Source: CAVUDO01 sp963740255 (lineage in GTDB: Bacteria > Actinomycetota > Actinomycetes > Mycobacteriales > Cryptosporangiaceae). Taken from it: 64,000 nucleotides of DNA. Of this stretch, positions 16,821 to 25,188 are shown one piece after another (the first letter of the stretch is position 1; every line of letters begins with the position of its first letter). The stretch covers positions 124,001 through 188,000 of the forward strand of contig CAVUDO010000005.1 of NCBI GenBank assembly GCA_963740255.1, written 5' to 3'. Under the pieces are notes generated by a model. That model worked only from the letters and a program-made list of their open reading frames with translations, had not been told where the DNA came from and made no database searches. A program made the position numbers and the translations under genes.

Positions 16821-17501
16821 CTAGGGTGTCGGGCGGAGGTACGGCATGACGGTGTCCCGCAGCGCCGCCTGCACGGCTCCGGGAGTCGCGTCGCCGTCCA
16901 CCGTCCGGAACGTCGGCGCCTCCGGCAGCGACCGGTACGCCGCGTCGAACCTGGCCAGGTAGGCGAGTTCCTCCGTGTCGCGGCCGCGGCGCTCGACCCG
17001 CTCCCGCGCCACCTCCGCCGGTACGGACAGCAGGCAGACGACCTCCGGCTCCGGGAACACCCCGAAGGCGACGCGGGCCCACCGCTCACCGGCGTCGCCC
17101 CGGGCACGGATGGCGGCGTACTGGCAGTAGACGTACCGGTCCATCACCGCCACCCGCCCGGTGACCCGCGACAGCAGCAGCGCCCGGCCGATCACCGTCC
17201 ACCGCACCGCCGACTCGACCGCCACGAATCCGCGCCCGAACAGGTCCTCCGCGTCCCGCCGCCCCAACCGCCGGGCCAGCCGGGCCAGCGCCACGCGTCC
17301 ACCCGGATTCTTGAAGGCCGACGCGGGGATGCCCTGGTCGTCGAGCCAGCGGGCGAGCAGCCGGGCCTGGGTGCTCTTGCCCGCCCCGTCCACACCGAGC
17401 ACGGCGACGAGGGGCGGACGGCGCAGCAACCTGCCGGGGAGCGCACCGGCGGCACGTCGGGGCCGGTGTCCGGTCGGCCGAACGATTGTCACCGCTCGCA
17501 C
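16821..17501 (-). CDS. Thymidylate kinase-like P-loop nucleoside monophosphate kinase
   Basis: About 226 residues. Walker A is GVDGAGKST, followed by RLLARWLDDQG, and the lid and Asp-Arg motif is VMDRYVYCQYA, a variant of the DRY/DR-S element in Tmk. The C-terminal part contains VCLLSVPAEVARERVERRG as in dTMP kinases that name the base with the P-x-E-A-R pattern. The N-terminus is uncertain: the frame opens upstream as far as 17549 with TTG, but GTG at 17501 is preferred. An additional housekeeping tmk may exist elsewhere. Confidence 0.7.
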   Translation of the reverse strand: MRAVTIVRPTGHRPRRAAGALPGRLLRRPPLVAVLGVDGAGKSTQARLLARWLDDQGIPASAFKNPGGRVALARLARRLGRRDAEDLFGRGFVAVESAVRWTVIGRALLLSRVTGRVAVMDRYVYCQYAAIRARGDAGERWARVAFGVFPEPEVVCLLSVPAEVARERVERRGRDTEELAYLARFDAAYRSLPEAPTFRTVDGDATPGAVQAALRDTVMPYLRPTP

Positions 17502-17688
17502 GATCGGGCCGCCGTATCGTCCATGACCAAGGGTCTCAGGAGCTTCCAAACCTCAGTGCGCCACCCCGGCGGCACGCGAAGGTGCAGCGCGCGGGTACAC
17601 GTGAACCCGAAACGGCCCAGCGGGCGAGAACAGGCAAGGACACCCCGCACGACGAAGGGACCTCGCCCATGAGTACCGAGCAGCAACC

Positions 17689-18291
17689 GTGACCCGGCTG
17701 GTGGACCGGCCGCGAACCGACGAGGCCACCGACGCCGGAGCGATCGGGGCCTCGCTGCAGGACCCCGACCGGTTCGCCGCGCTGTACGACCGGCATGCAG
17801 CCCGGCTGTACCACTACGCCTACCGGCGGGTCGGCCACGACGCCGCCGACGACGTGGTCGCGGGGACGTTCCTGGTCGCGTACCGACACCGGCGCCGCTA
17901 CGACCTGACCCGTCCGGATGCCCTGCCGTGGCTGTTCGGGATCCTCACCCGGGAGGTCGCCCGGCACCGCCGCACCGAGAAGGCCCGGTACCGGGCGCTG
18001 GGCCGGCTCGCGCCCGATCCCGTGACCGCCGACCCGGCCGACCGGGTCGCGGACGACGTGAGCGCGCAGTCCGTCCGGGCCGTGCTGGCCCAAGCACTGG
18101 CCGCGCTGTCCGCGGGCGACCGGGACGTGCTGCTGCTGATCGCCTGGGGTTCGCTCGCCTACGACGAGGTGGCGCAGGCGCTCGACATCCCGGTGGGCAC
18201 CGTGCGGTCGCGGCTGAACCGGGCCCGCCGCAAGACCCGAGCCGCGTTGGGCGGCAGCAACCCCACAGACTTCGACGAGGAGTGGTCATGA
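17689..18291 (+). CDS. ECF-family RNA polymerase sigma factor
   Basis: 200 residues with sigma region 2 at about 25-95 (FAALYDRHAARLYHYAYRRV, then DVVAGTFLVAYR) and region 4 at about 135-190 (LSAGDRDVLLLIAWGSLAYDEVAQALDIPVGTVRSRLNRAR). GTG at 17689 overlaps the stop of a seven-codon frame (MSTEQQP, 17670-17693). The following gene overlaps the sigma stop as ATGA and encodes a membrane protein that takes the anti-sigma place, as in sigma factors paired with CU044_5270 proteins. Confidence 0.92.
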   Translation: MTRLVDRPRTDEATDAGAIGASLQDPDRFAALYDRHAARLYHYAYRRVGHDAADDVVAGTFLVAYRHRRRYDLTRPDALPWLFGILTREVARHRRTEKARYRALGRLAPDPVTADPADRVADDVSAQSVRAVLAQALAALSAGDRDVLLLIAWGSLAYDEVAQALDIPVGTVRSRLNRARRKTRAALGGSNPTDFDEEWS

Positions 18292-19301
18292 ACGACCTGA
18301 CGATGCTGGACGACCTCGGCGCCGCACTGGACCCGGCGACCGACGCCCCTCCCGCCGCCCTGCGGCACCGCGCACTGGCCCCGACCCGCGACGCGGTCCA
18401 GGCGCGGGCCCGATCGTTCCGGCCGAGGCTGGGGTGGCGGCTGGCCGCGTCGGGCGGGCTGGCGGCCGCGGTGGTGGCCGGAGTGCTGGTGGCCCAGCTG
18501 GACGCCGGGGTGCAGCGCGGCACCGACGCCCCCGCCACCGCGGTGTTCGCGGCGCCCACCGATCCGTCCGCGGTCCTGCACAACGCCGCGCTGGTGGCGT
18601 TCCGCAGCCCGGTACCCCGCCCGCGCCCGAACCAGCTCGTGTTCGTCGAGTCGGTGAACCGGTACGGCTCGGTCAGCGGCGACGGAGTGCGGACGCCGGG
18701 CGTGCCGACGGTCCGGCAGGTGTGGCTGTCAGTGGCCGGCGCCTACCCCGGGATGGTTCGCAGCCGACCGAAGGCCGGCGGCACCTGGGAGGAGATCGCG
18801 ATACCGGGCTGCCGGAACGGCAGGACGCCCATCGACGCCAGCAAGGACAGCCCGTGCCAGCTGATCCCCGCCTACCGGGACGACCTCCCGACCGCGGCCG
18901 GCGCGATGCGCCGGGTGCTGTACTCCGGCAACTACGGGTCCCCCGCGGCAGCCAAACCCTCCCGCGACCAGCGGGCCTTCACGATGGTCGGTGACCTGAT
19001 CAGGGAGAGCTACCTCCCGCCGGCCGCGCTGGCGGCGTTGTTCGAGGCAGCCGCCACGATCCCCGGCACCGTCGTCGAGCGTGACATCGTCGACGCCGCC
19101 GGCCGGCGTGGCATCGCGGTCACCCGGACCGACGCCGGCTCCCGCGACGAACTGATCTTCGACGCGAAGACGTACGAGTTCCTCGGCGAGCGCGGCGTCG
19201 CCGTCGCGGACTTTTCGCCGGCCGGGATTCGGAAGGGCGAGCAGGTCTACAACTCCCGACTCCGGATCGCGATCGTCGACAAGGTCGGTCAGCTTCCCTG
19301 A
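18288..19301 (+). CDS. CU044_5270-like membrane protein, sigma factor partner
   Basis: 337 residues. A cytoplasmic N-terminus of about 50 residues (LDDLGAALDPATDAPPAALRHRAL) precedes one membrane helix (LAASGGLAAAVVAGVLVAQL), then a large outer domain. This is the architecture of the CU044_5270 family, commonly encoded next to ECF factors in actinobacteria. ATGA overlap with the sigma gene indicates translational coupling. The N-terminal part would hold the sigma factor; that is inferred from context. Confidence 0.8.
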   Translation: MNDLTMLDDLGAALDPATDAPPAALRHRALAPTRDAVQARARSFRPRLGWRLAASGGLAAAVVAGVLVAQLDAGVQRGTDAPATAVFAAPTDPSAVLHNAALVAFRSPVPRPRPNQLVFVESVNRYGSVSGDGVRTPGVPTVRQVWLSVAGAYPGMVRSRPKAGGTWEEIAIPGCRNGRTPIDASKDSPCQLIPAYRDDLPTAAGAMRRVLYSGNYGSPAAAKPSRDQRAFTMVGDLIRESYLPPAALAALFEAAATIPGTVVERDIVDAAGRRGIAVTRTDAGSRDELIFDAKTYEFLGERGVAVADFSPAGIRKGEQVYNSRLRIAIVDKVGQLP

Positions 19302-19313
19302 CCTCGGCGCGCC

Positions 19314-19352
19314 GCGAGACGGCTCCAACCCACCCGGCTGGAGCCGTCTCGC
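19314..19352 (+). terminator. Strong hairpin after the sigma operon
   Basis: A 14-bp perfect stem (GCGAGACGGCTCCA with its complement) around an 11-base loop lies 12 bases past the sigma-partner stop. The next 240 bases before the CNNM gene show no gene and probably hold its promoter. Confidence 0.85.
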
Positions 19353-19607
19353 TGTGCCAGGAGTCGCGTGGTCGCCGTGGTGGAGCTCTCGTGGGCGCGA
19401 GCGTTCAGCCCGGCCGCACGGAACTTTCAGCCCAGCCGGATGGAACCGGTGGGGCTGACGGCGGTTCCGACCACCGCCCGCCCAGGCCACCGGGTGGCCC
19501 CTTCGAAGTCCGCGTACCATCCGGTTTCGTGAAGTATCGACATAGTCGCTTCCGAGTGGGGTGACACCGTCATCGACGTCTGGCTCGCGCTCGTCGTCTT
19601 CTTTCTC

Positions 19608-21002
19608 TTGACCGCCGCCAACGGGTTCTTCGTGGCTGCCGAGTTCTCGCTGGTCACCGTCGACCGAGCGATGGTCGAAAAGCAGGCCGCGGCCGGCGAC
19701 AAGAAGGCCAAACACCTGCAGGCCGCGCTCAGGTCGCTGTCGTTCCAGCTCTCCGGGGCCCAGTTCGGCATCACGGTCAGCGCGCTGCTCACCGGCTACC
19801 TCGCCGAACCGGCACTGGCCCGGCTGCTGCGTCCGCTGACCAGCCTGCTGCCCAGCGAGACCGCCTCCCGGACGGTCTCGACCGTGCTGGCGCTGACACT
19901 GGCCACGCTGGTCTCGATGCTGGTCGGCGAGCTGCTGCCGAAGAACGCCGCACTGGCCCGGCCGGAGCCGATCGCGCGCTGGTCGGCCCAGCCGCTGCGG
20001 ATCTTCTCGGGCGTCTTCAAGCCGATCATCACCGCGCTGAACGAGAGCGCGAACTGGATCGTCCGCCGGCTGGGCATCGAGCCGCAGGAGGAGCTGGCCA
20101 GCGCCCGTTCCCCCGAGGAGCTCGGCCTCCTCGCCGCGATCTCGGCCCGGGCGGGCGCGCTCCCGCCCGAGACCGCGACGCTGCTGCAACGCACGATCCG
20201 GTTCGGCGAGAAGCGCGCGGCCGAGGCGATGACGCCCCGCGTGGACATCGTCGGCCTGGACGCCAACGCCACCGTCGCCGACCTGCTCCGGCTGGCGCGC
20301 GAGACCGGCAAGACCCGGTTCCCGATCTACCAGGGCACGTTGGACCACGTCATCGGGGTGGCCGGCGTCGTCGACGCGCTCGGCGTGCCGGTCGCCAAGC
20401 GCGAGGGGACCCGGGTGACGTCCGTGGCCCGCGAGCCCGTCCAGGTGCCGGAGAGCCTCGACCTGGACGGTGTGCTGGACGCGCTGCGCGAGGCGGGGGT
20501 CGAGTTCGCCGTGGTGGTGGACGAGTACGGCGGCACCGACGGGATCGTCACCACCGAGGACCTGGTCGAGGAGCTGGTCGGCGAGATCGACGACGAGTAC
20601 GACCCGCCGCGCGCCGCCACCCACCTCTACGACCCGCGGGTCACCGCACCGAGCGCCGACCCGTCCCGCCTGGTGTCCGGGCTGCTGCGCGAGGACGAGC
20701 TGTACGAGCAGACCGGGTTCCGGCTTCCCGAGGGACCGTACGAGACCCTGGCGGGTTTCCTGATGGCCCAGCTCGGCCACATCCCGCGGGAAGGGGAGGC
20801 GGTCGAGTACCAGGGCTGGACGTTCACGGTGACCGAAGTGGACCGTCGGCGGGTGGAGCAGGTGCGGGTGACGCCGCCGCGCACCAGTCCGGGGGACGAC
20901 GCGCGGCCGGACACCGCCGAGACCAGCGAGCAGCCGGCCGACGGCCGGGCCGCACCCGCGCCGGCCGCCGAGGACGCCCGATCCGGGTCGGGTGGGCGAT
21001 GA
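19608..21002 (+). CDS. CNNM/CorC-type membrane protein with CBS pair (first of two)
   Basis: At least 464 residues. DUF21 membrane domain (NGFFVAAEFSLVTVDRAMVEK, then GYLAEPALARLL), CBS pair at about 205-330 (TPRVDIVGLDANATVADLL and VDEYGGTDGIVTTEDLVEEL), and a CorC/HlyC C-terminal domain (GFRLPEGPYETLAGFLM). Homologues handle Mg2+ or Co2+ or resist metal stress. Family alignment demands about 13 more residues upstream (VIDVWLALVVFFLL, from 19569), and the frame is open there back to a TGA at 19530, yet no ATG, GTG or TTG occurs before the TTG at 19608. The start is therefore uncertain. Confidence 0.88.
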   Translation: MTAANGFFVAAEFSLVTVDRAMVEKQAAAGDKKAKHLQAALRSLSFQLSGAQFGITVSALLTGYLAEPALARLLRPLTSLLPSETASRTVSTVLALTLATLVSMLVGELLPKNAALARPEPIARWSAQPLRIFSGVFKPIITALNESANWIVRRLGIEPQEELASARSPEELGLLAAISARAGALPPETATLLQRTIRFGEKRAAEAMTPRVDIVGLDANATVADLLRLARETGKTRFPIYQGTLDHVIGVAGVVDALGVPVAKREGTRVTSVAREPVQVPESLDLDGVLDALREAGVEFAVVVDEYGGTDGIVTTEDLVEELVGEIDDEYDPPRAATHLYDPRVTAPSADPSRLVSGLLREDELYEQTGFRLPEGPYETLAGFLMAQLGHIPREGEAVEYQGWTFTVTEVDRRRVEQVRVTPPRTSPGDDARPDTAETSEQPADGRAAPAPAAEDARSGSGGR

Positions 21003-22036
21003 CCCAGCTCGCACTGGTCACCACCGTGTTGCTGCTGCTCGGCAACGGGTTCTTCGTGGGTGCGGAGTTCGCGCTGATCGCCGCCCGGCGGACGCAGCTG
21101 GAGCCGTTGGCCGAGGCCGGTTCGAAGCGGGCCGCCACGGCGTTGCGGGCGATGAACCAGATCCCGCTGATGATCGCCGGCGCCCAGCTGGGCATCACCG
21201 TGTGCTCGCTCGGGCTCGGCGCGATCGCCGAGCCGGCGCTGGCCGGGCTGATCGAGGGTCCGTTCAAGGCCGTGGGCCTGCCCGACCAGCTCGTGCACCC
21301 CGTGGCGTTCGTGCTCGCGTTGGGCGTGGTGGTGTTCCTGCACACGGTGGTCGGCGAGATGGTGCCGAAGAACATCTCGATCGCCGGGCCGGAGGCGGCG
21401 GTGCTCTGGCTCGGGCCGCCGATGCTGTGGTTCTCGCAGATGACCAAGCCGCTGCTGGTGGCGCTGAAGTGGATGTCGCGCAAGCTGCTCGGCCTGATCG
21501 GCATCGTCTCGCCGGACGCGGTCAAGTCGGTCTACACCGCCGACGAGCTGGCCAACCTGGTGGCCGAGTCGCGTACCGAGGGCCTGCTCGACGCCGACGA
21601 CCACCAGCGGATCACCGGCGCCCTCACGCTCACCAAGCGCAAGGCCGACAGCGTGATGGTGCCGTGGGACGAGGTGCACACCGTCACCGAGGACGTCAGC
21701 CCGGCCGCGCTGGAGGTGCTGGCCACCAACGTGCGGCGCTCCCGGTTCCCGGTGGTGGACCGGTCGACGCTGGCGATCCTCGGGTTCGTGCACGTCAAGG
21801 ACGTGCTGGGCGCGGACGGCCAGGCGCGGCGCGAGCCGTTGCCCCGCAGCGCGCTGCGGCCGCTGACGATCGTCCCGCCGGACATGTCGCTGGCCGACCT
21901 GCTGCTGCTGATGCGGCGCGAACGGGCCCACTTCGTGCTGGTCAGCGAGGGCCAGACCCCGCTGGGTGTGGTCACCCTGGACGACGTCCTCAACGCGGTC
22001 GTCGGCGAACCGGCCGGCCGGCCGCCGACGTCATAA
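20999..22036 (+). CDS. CNNM/CorC-type membrane protein with CBS pair (second of two)
   Basis: 345 residues, coupled to the first CNNM gene by an ATGA overlap. DUF21 domain (LLLGNGFFVGAEFALIAARRTQL, AGAQLGITVCSLGLGAIAEPAL, FLHTVVGEMVPKNISI) then CBS pair ending VVTLDDVLNAVVGE. It lacks the C-terminal CorC domain carried by the first protein. Tandem long and short CNNM genes are usual in actinobacteria and may form a heteromer; that last point is inference. Confidence 0.92.
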   Translation: MTQLALVTTVLLLLGNGFFVGAEFALIAARRTQLEPLAEAGSKRAATALRAMNQIPLMIAGAQLGITVCSLGLGAIAEPALAGLIEGPFKAVGLPDQLVHPVAFVLALGVVVFLHTVVGEMVPKNISIAGPEAAVLWLGPPMLWFSQMTKPLLVALKWMSRKLLGLIGIVSPDAVKSVYTADELANLVAESRTEGLLDADDHQRITGALTLTKRKADSVMVPWDEVHTVTEDVSPAALEVLATNVRRSRFPVVDRSTLAILGFVHVKDVLGADGQARREPLPRSALRPLTIVPPDMSLADLLLLMRRERAHFVLVSEGQTPLGVVTLDDVLNAVVGEPAGRPPTS

Positions 22037-22051
22037 CGTCGTTCGCCGTCA

Positions 22052-22093
22052 GGCGGCGGGCGGCGGGCGGCGGGCGGCGGGCGGCGGGCGGCG
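22052..22093. repeat. Six perfect tandem copies of the heptamer GGCGGCG
   Basis: Sixteen bases past the second CNNM stop, GGCGGCG is repeated six times without error (42 bases). It lies in the gap between the convergent CNNM and dcd genes. Pure G/C heptamers of this kind can vary in copy number by slippage. No coding role is apparent. Confidence 0.9.
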
Positions 22094-22180
22094 GACGGAA
22101 CGATCGCGACGTCCTCCTTGCGCGCACTCCACTCGGCGGAACGCGACCGTCGGGCGGCTGGATCAAGGCGTGACGCGGCG

Positions 22181-22765
22181 TCAGGCGTCCCGGGTGGGCC
22201 AGGTGCGCCAGCTCTGCCAGGCGCGGGACGGGGTGGGGCCGCGCTGGCCCTGGTACCGCGAGCCGTAGACCGCCGAGCCGTACGGCGCCGTGGCCGGCGA
22301 GGTGAGGCGCAGGATGCAGAGCTGGCCGATCTTCATCCCGGGCCAGAGGGTGATCGGCAGGTTGGCGACGTTGGACAGCTCCAGCGTCACGTGGCCGGAG
22401 AAGCCCGGGTCGATGAAGCCGGCGGTGGAATGGGTGAGGAGCCCGAGGCGGCCGAGGCTCGACTTGCCCTCCAGCCGGCCCGCAAGGTCGTCGGGGAGCG
22501 TGACCATCTCCAGCGTCGAGCCGAGCACGAACTCGCCCGGGTGCAGGACGAACGGCTCGCCGTCCTTCGTCTCGACCAGCTCGGTGAGGTCGTCCTGCCG
22601 CTCGGCCGGGTCGATGTGGGTGTAGCGCATGTTGTTGAACACGCGGAACATCCCGTCGAGCCGCACGTCGACGCTGGACGGCTGGACCAGGCTCGGCTCG
22701 TACGGATCGAGCCCCAGCCGTCCCGCTTCGATCTCGACCTTCAGGTCGCGGTCGGACAGCAACAT
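22181..22765 (-). CDS. dcd: dCTP deaminase
   Basis: 194 residues, MLLSDRDLKVEIEAGRL at the start, LVQPSSVDVRLDGMFRVFNN, LGSTLEMVTLPDDLAGRLEGKSS, and the catalytic region HSTAGFIDPGFSGHVTLELSN with the conserved Glu. The C-terminal SRYQGQRGPTPSR closes the family pattern. It deaminates dCTP to dUTP, the route to dTMP; in many actinobacteria the enzyme also hydrolyses dUTP, and the sequence alone does not say which applies. The start at 22765 is at the family position. Confidence 0.96.
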   Translation of the reverse strand: MLLSDRDLKVEIEAGRLGLDPYEPSLVQPSSVDVRLDGMFRVFNNMRYTHIDPAERQDDLTELVETKDGEPFVLHPGEFVLGSTLEMVTLPDDLAGRLEGKSSLGRLGLLTHSTAGFIDPGFSGHVTLELSNVANLPITLWPGMKIGQLCILRLTSPATAPYGSAVYGSRYQGQRGPTPSRAWQSWRTWPTRDA

Positions 22766-22816
22766 GCCCGTACCTTAGCCACCGGCTCGCGCTGGTTCGG
22801 CGTGCCGCCGGGTCGG

Positions 22817-23623
22817 TCAGGAGTACGCGGCGACGAAGGCGTCCCTGGTGGGGGACTTCGGGCGCGGGTCGAAGACGGCGAACACGACGTGGTCGAAGTA
22901 GGGATGCTGCCGCAGGGCACCGGCGAAGGCTTCCGCGACCGTGGCGGGGTCGTTGCCGAAGACGCCGCAGCCCCAGGCGCCGAGCACCAGCCGGCGGTGG
23001 CCGTGCGCGGCGGCCACGGCCAGGACCCGGGCCGCACGGGCATTGAGCGCGGCGGGCACGGTGGGCAGCAGTTCGGGCTGGTTGTTGCGCAGCGCGCTGG
23101 CGTTGGGTGCGGCCGCGGTCAGGTACGTCACCGGGTACGGGGCGTCGAGCAGGTGGCCGCGGTCGTCGCGGAACGTCGGTACGCGCGGCGAATAGATGAC
23201 CCGGTCGCTGTAGCGCAGGTCGTCCTGGCCCCGGTGGTAGGCGTAGAACTCCGGCGCGGCCGTGAGGCAGGCATACAGCGCCGAACTCCGGGCGACGCTC
23301 TCTTCCTGCGCCTGCGCACCGTTCAGGAAGCCGCCGCCCCGGTTCTTCGCCGACGCGAACACCAACGCGGCCACCTCCCCACCCAGCCGCCGCGCCGCCG
23401 CCAACGTCGACTCCCCGGTCACCTCGATGGTCACGTCCGCTGCCGCCGGGGTCGGAGGGGCCAGCTCGTCGTCGGGCAGGTACAGCCGAGTCCCGCCAAC
23501 GGCCGCCGCCGCCGCATCGCCGATCCGCACCGACCCACCGGACGGCGCCAGGTACTCGCCGCGCTCCACGAGGTCGACGGCCTCTCGGGCCAGCGCCCGC
23601 AGCCTGCTACTCACACCCGGCAT
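22817..23623 (-). CDS. Bacterial PARG-like macrodomain protein (TIGR02452 family)
   Basis: 268 residues. The poly(ADP-ribose) glycohydrolase signature is seen as GGGFLNGAQAQEE at residues 96-108, where the paired Glu residues are catalytic, preceded by AALVFASAKNRG and followed by a macrodomain Gly loop LVLGAWGCGVFGNDPATVAEAF. These are typical of the bacterial-type PARG (DUF2263) group that removes ADP-ribose chains. It sits next to dcd and a tRNA, without an apparent ART enzyme nearby. Start at ATG 23623. Confidence 0.85.
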   Translation of the reverse strand: MPGVSSRLRALAREAVDLVERGEYLAPSGGSVRIGDAAAAAVGGTRLYLPDDELAPPTPAAADVTIEVTGESTLAAARRLGGEVAALVFASAKNRGGGFLNGAQAQEESVARSSALYACLTAAPEFYAYHRGQDDLRYSDRVIYSPRVPTFRDDRGHLLDAPYPVTYLTAAAPNASALRNNQPELLPTVPAALNARAARVLAVAAAHGHRRLVLGAWGCGVFGNDPATVAEAFAGALRQHPYFDHVVFAVFDPRPKSPTRDAFVAAYS

Positions 23624-23790
23624 TGTTCCGGCCGGCCGCCGCGGTGACCACCGCGTTTCCGCTCCCGCCGCCGTCGGTAGAAGAAGCGCCGGAGCGGCCG
23701 CGACGGCGAGACGAGACCCGCACGGCCGGCCACCGATCCTCAGGTGGCGTGCGCGGCCAGGCGCCCGCTCGCTACACTCGGACGACCACC

Positions 23791-23864
23791 GCGGGTGTAG
23801 TTCAATGGCAGAACATCAGCTTCCCAAGCTGACAGTGCGGGTTCGATTCCCGTCACCCGCTCCA
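23791..23864 (+). tRNA. tRNA-Gly (anticodon CCC)
   Basis: A full cloverleaf: acceptor GCGGGTG pairs CACCCGC, D-arm GTTCAATGGCAGAAC, anticodon loop TTCCCAA giving CCC (reads GGG), T-arm CGGGTTCGATTCCCG, discriminator T and an encoded CCA. Downstream, CACCCGCTCC is repeated immediately, a short direct copy of the tRNA 3' end. The following 2.9 kb is lower in GC than the flanks. Confidence 0.96.
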
Positions 23865-23974
23865 CCCGCTCCCACGACGGAACGCGCTTCAAGACCCCAA
23901 GCCGGCGGGGCCCGATCCATCCACGTCAGCCGGGTAAATCTGGGCCGAAGTTGAGGCAAGGTGTCCCGGGCCGC

Positions 23975-24301
23975 CTACGCAACGCAGCTTTCGACGGTCG
24001 TCCGCGTAGAGCCTGAGACATCGCTTCCGGCCGGCACGAACGGAACATGGACTCCCCGCCCCCGCCGACCGAACATCGCTTCCAACAGTGTCCGGTCATC
24101 GCCCGCGATTCCGAAGCGTTCGATGACCTCGGCGAGCGGCCAAGCCCGGGCCGGATGCAGAACCTCAATGCCGACAGGAACACCATCTGCGTCGAGATCC
24201 ACGAGAGTCCAACCGTCGATGTCGGCCGTCCGTGCAACTGCGTTGTCCGACAATCTTAGGTACAACGCGTCAGCATCTTGGTCGTAGCTTGTGCGTAGCA
24301 T
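23975..24301 (-). CDS. DUF2283 protein
   Basis: 108 residues. The start TSYDQDADALYLRLSD, then TADIDGWTLVDLDADGVPVGIEVL, is the DUF2283 pattern (a small beta-rich protein paired with DUF4258 proteins in toxin-antitoxin-like loci). The gene order here is DUF6941-like, DUF4258, DUF2283 on one strand, with gaps of 2 and 13 bases. In such pairs DUF2283 is usually proposed as the antitoxin. Base composition is lower in GC than neighbouring regions. Confidence 0.8.
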   Translation of the reverse strand: MLRTSYDQDADALYLRLSDNAVARTADIDGWTLVDLDADGVPVGIEVLHPARAWPLAEVIERFGIAGDDRTLLEAMFGRRGRGVHVPFVPAGSDVSGSTRTTVESCVA

Positions 24302-24314
24302 CTAGCCTCCACAG

Positions 24315-24536
24315 TCAGTCGGGCCACACAGCTGTGATGACCCGTTCAGGATCATCGGTCGCTACACAGACCTTGAGTATGCGCCCACCGGCAACGTATC
24401 CGAAGACCGAAATTGATCCTAATTGTCCGGCTTCTGACCGGCTGGTCCTGTGAGACAGTGCATAGTTCACCTGATCTTCAGTGATACCTCGCTCCGCCAG
24501 CCGTTGCCGAGCATGTCGCGTCAGCCGCACCGGCAC
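24315..24536 (-). CDS. DUF4258 protein, toxin-like partner
   Basis: 73 residues. LTRHARQRLAERGITEDQV at the N-terminus and VATDDPERVITAVWPD at the C-terminus are the DUF4258 pattern, a small RelE/BrnT-like fold. It directly follows the DUF6941-like gene (2 bases) and precedes DUF2283 by 13 bases. A role as an mRNA-interferase-like toxin is inferred from family context and partner, not shown. Confidence 0.8.
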   Translation of the reverse strand: MPVRLTRHARQRLAERGITEDQVNYALSHRTSRSEAGQLGSISVFGYVAGGRILKVCVATDDPERVITAVWPD

Positions 24537-24538
24537 AG

Positions 24539-24967
24539 CTACTCTCCTGCGGCTGAAGCGGGCTCTGGCCGCGGGCTCACCAGGATCGGAACAGACTTCT
24601 TGGTTTGGCCATCAATCAGCAGTTCGAACGAGTACACGCCATAAGCAGGCAGCGGAACGCCAATATTCAGCGGTACGACTGCGTTCGCTCGCCAGCCGGA
24701 CGGCAAGCCCTCTGGATACGGTGCAGAGAACTCGGCGTTCAGCTCCATCAGCCGTCCACCGTCTTCGTCTTGGAAGATCAACTGGAGCTCGTGTTGGCGA
24801 TCACACTCAGCTCGCGTCATATTGAGACGGATCGCTACCCCCAGATTGTGAGCCGCCGGCACCACCGATGGTGTGATCCGGTCGACACCGGCTGCAACCA
24901 TATGCAACACGCCGCCGCCTTCTCCCCGGACGTAGTCGCAGACCACCATGAAATCGACTTCCGGCAC
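24539..24967 (-). CDS. DUF6941-like protein
   Basis: About 142 residues. It begins VPEVDFMVVCDYVRGEGGGVLHMVAAGVDRI and ends with a beta-strand pattern LPAYGVYSFELLIDGQTKKSVPILV. The layout matches a family of beta-sandwich proteins designated DUF6941 that occur on actinobacterial accessory DNA. GTG at 24967 has GAGGAGG ahead of it. It forms the first gene of a three-gene operon with DUF4258 and DUF2283 in a lower-GC patch. Its role is unknown; I am confident about the operon, less about the family name. Confidence 0.65.
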   Translation of the reverse strand: MPEVDFMVVCDYVRGEGGGVLHMVAAGVDRITPSVVPAAHNLGVAIRLNMTRAECDRQHELQLIFQDEDGGRLMELNAEFSAPYPEGLPSGWRANAVVPLNIGVPLPAYGVYSFELLIDGQTKKSVPILVSPRPEPASAAGE

Positions 24968-25188
24968 AGCCACCTCCTCGAAGGGCTTCAGAAGTACCAC
25001 ACTCAGCAGCCTGTGAGCATGTTCGGATAGATCGCGACATCACGCGTGGCACGCCCGACGATGCGGTCCGGAGCTCCGAAGGTCGGAGCTAGCCCACGGG
25101 CCTTCAGCACGTCCCATCGGCACGGTTGTGATCGATGGAGCATGACCCGGTTCCGGACATCTGATTGAGGCAACACTGAGCGACGCGG

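Noticed and set aside
23838..23875. Possible attachment site at the tRNA-Gly 3' end
   Set aside because: CACCCGCTCC is repeated only in direct tandem; I see no distant copy bounding an element and no integrase.
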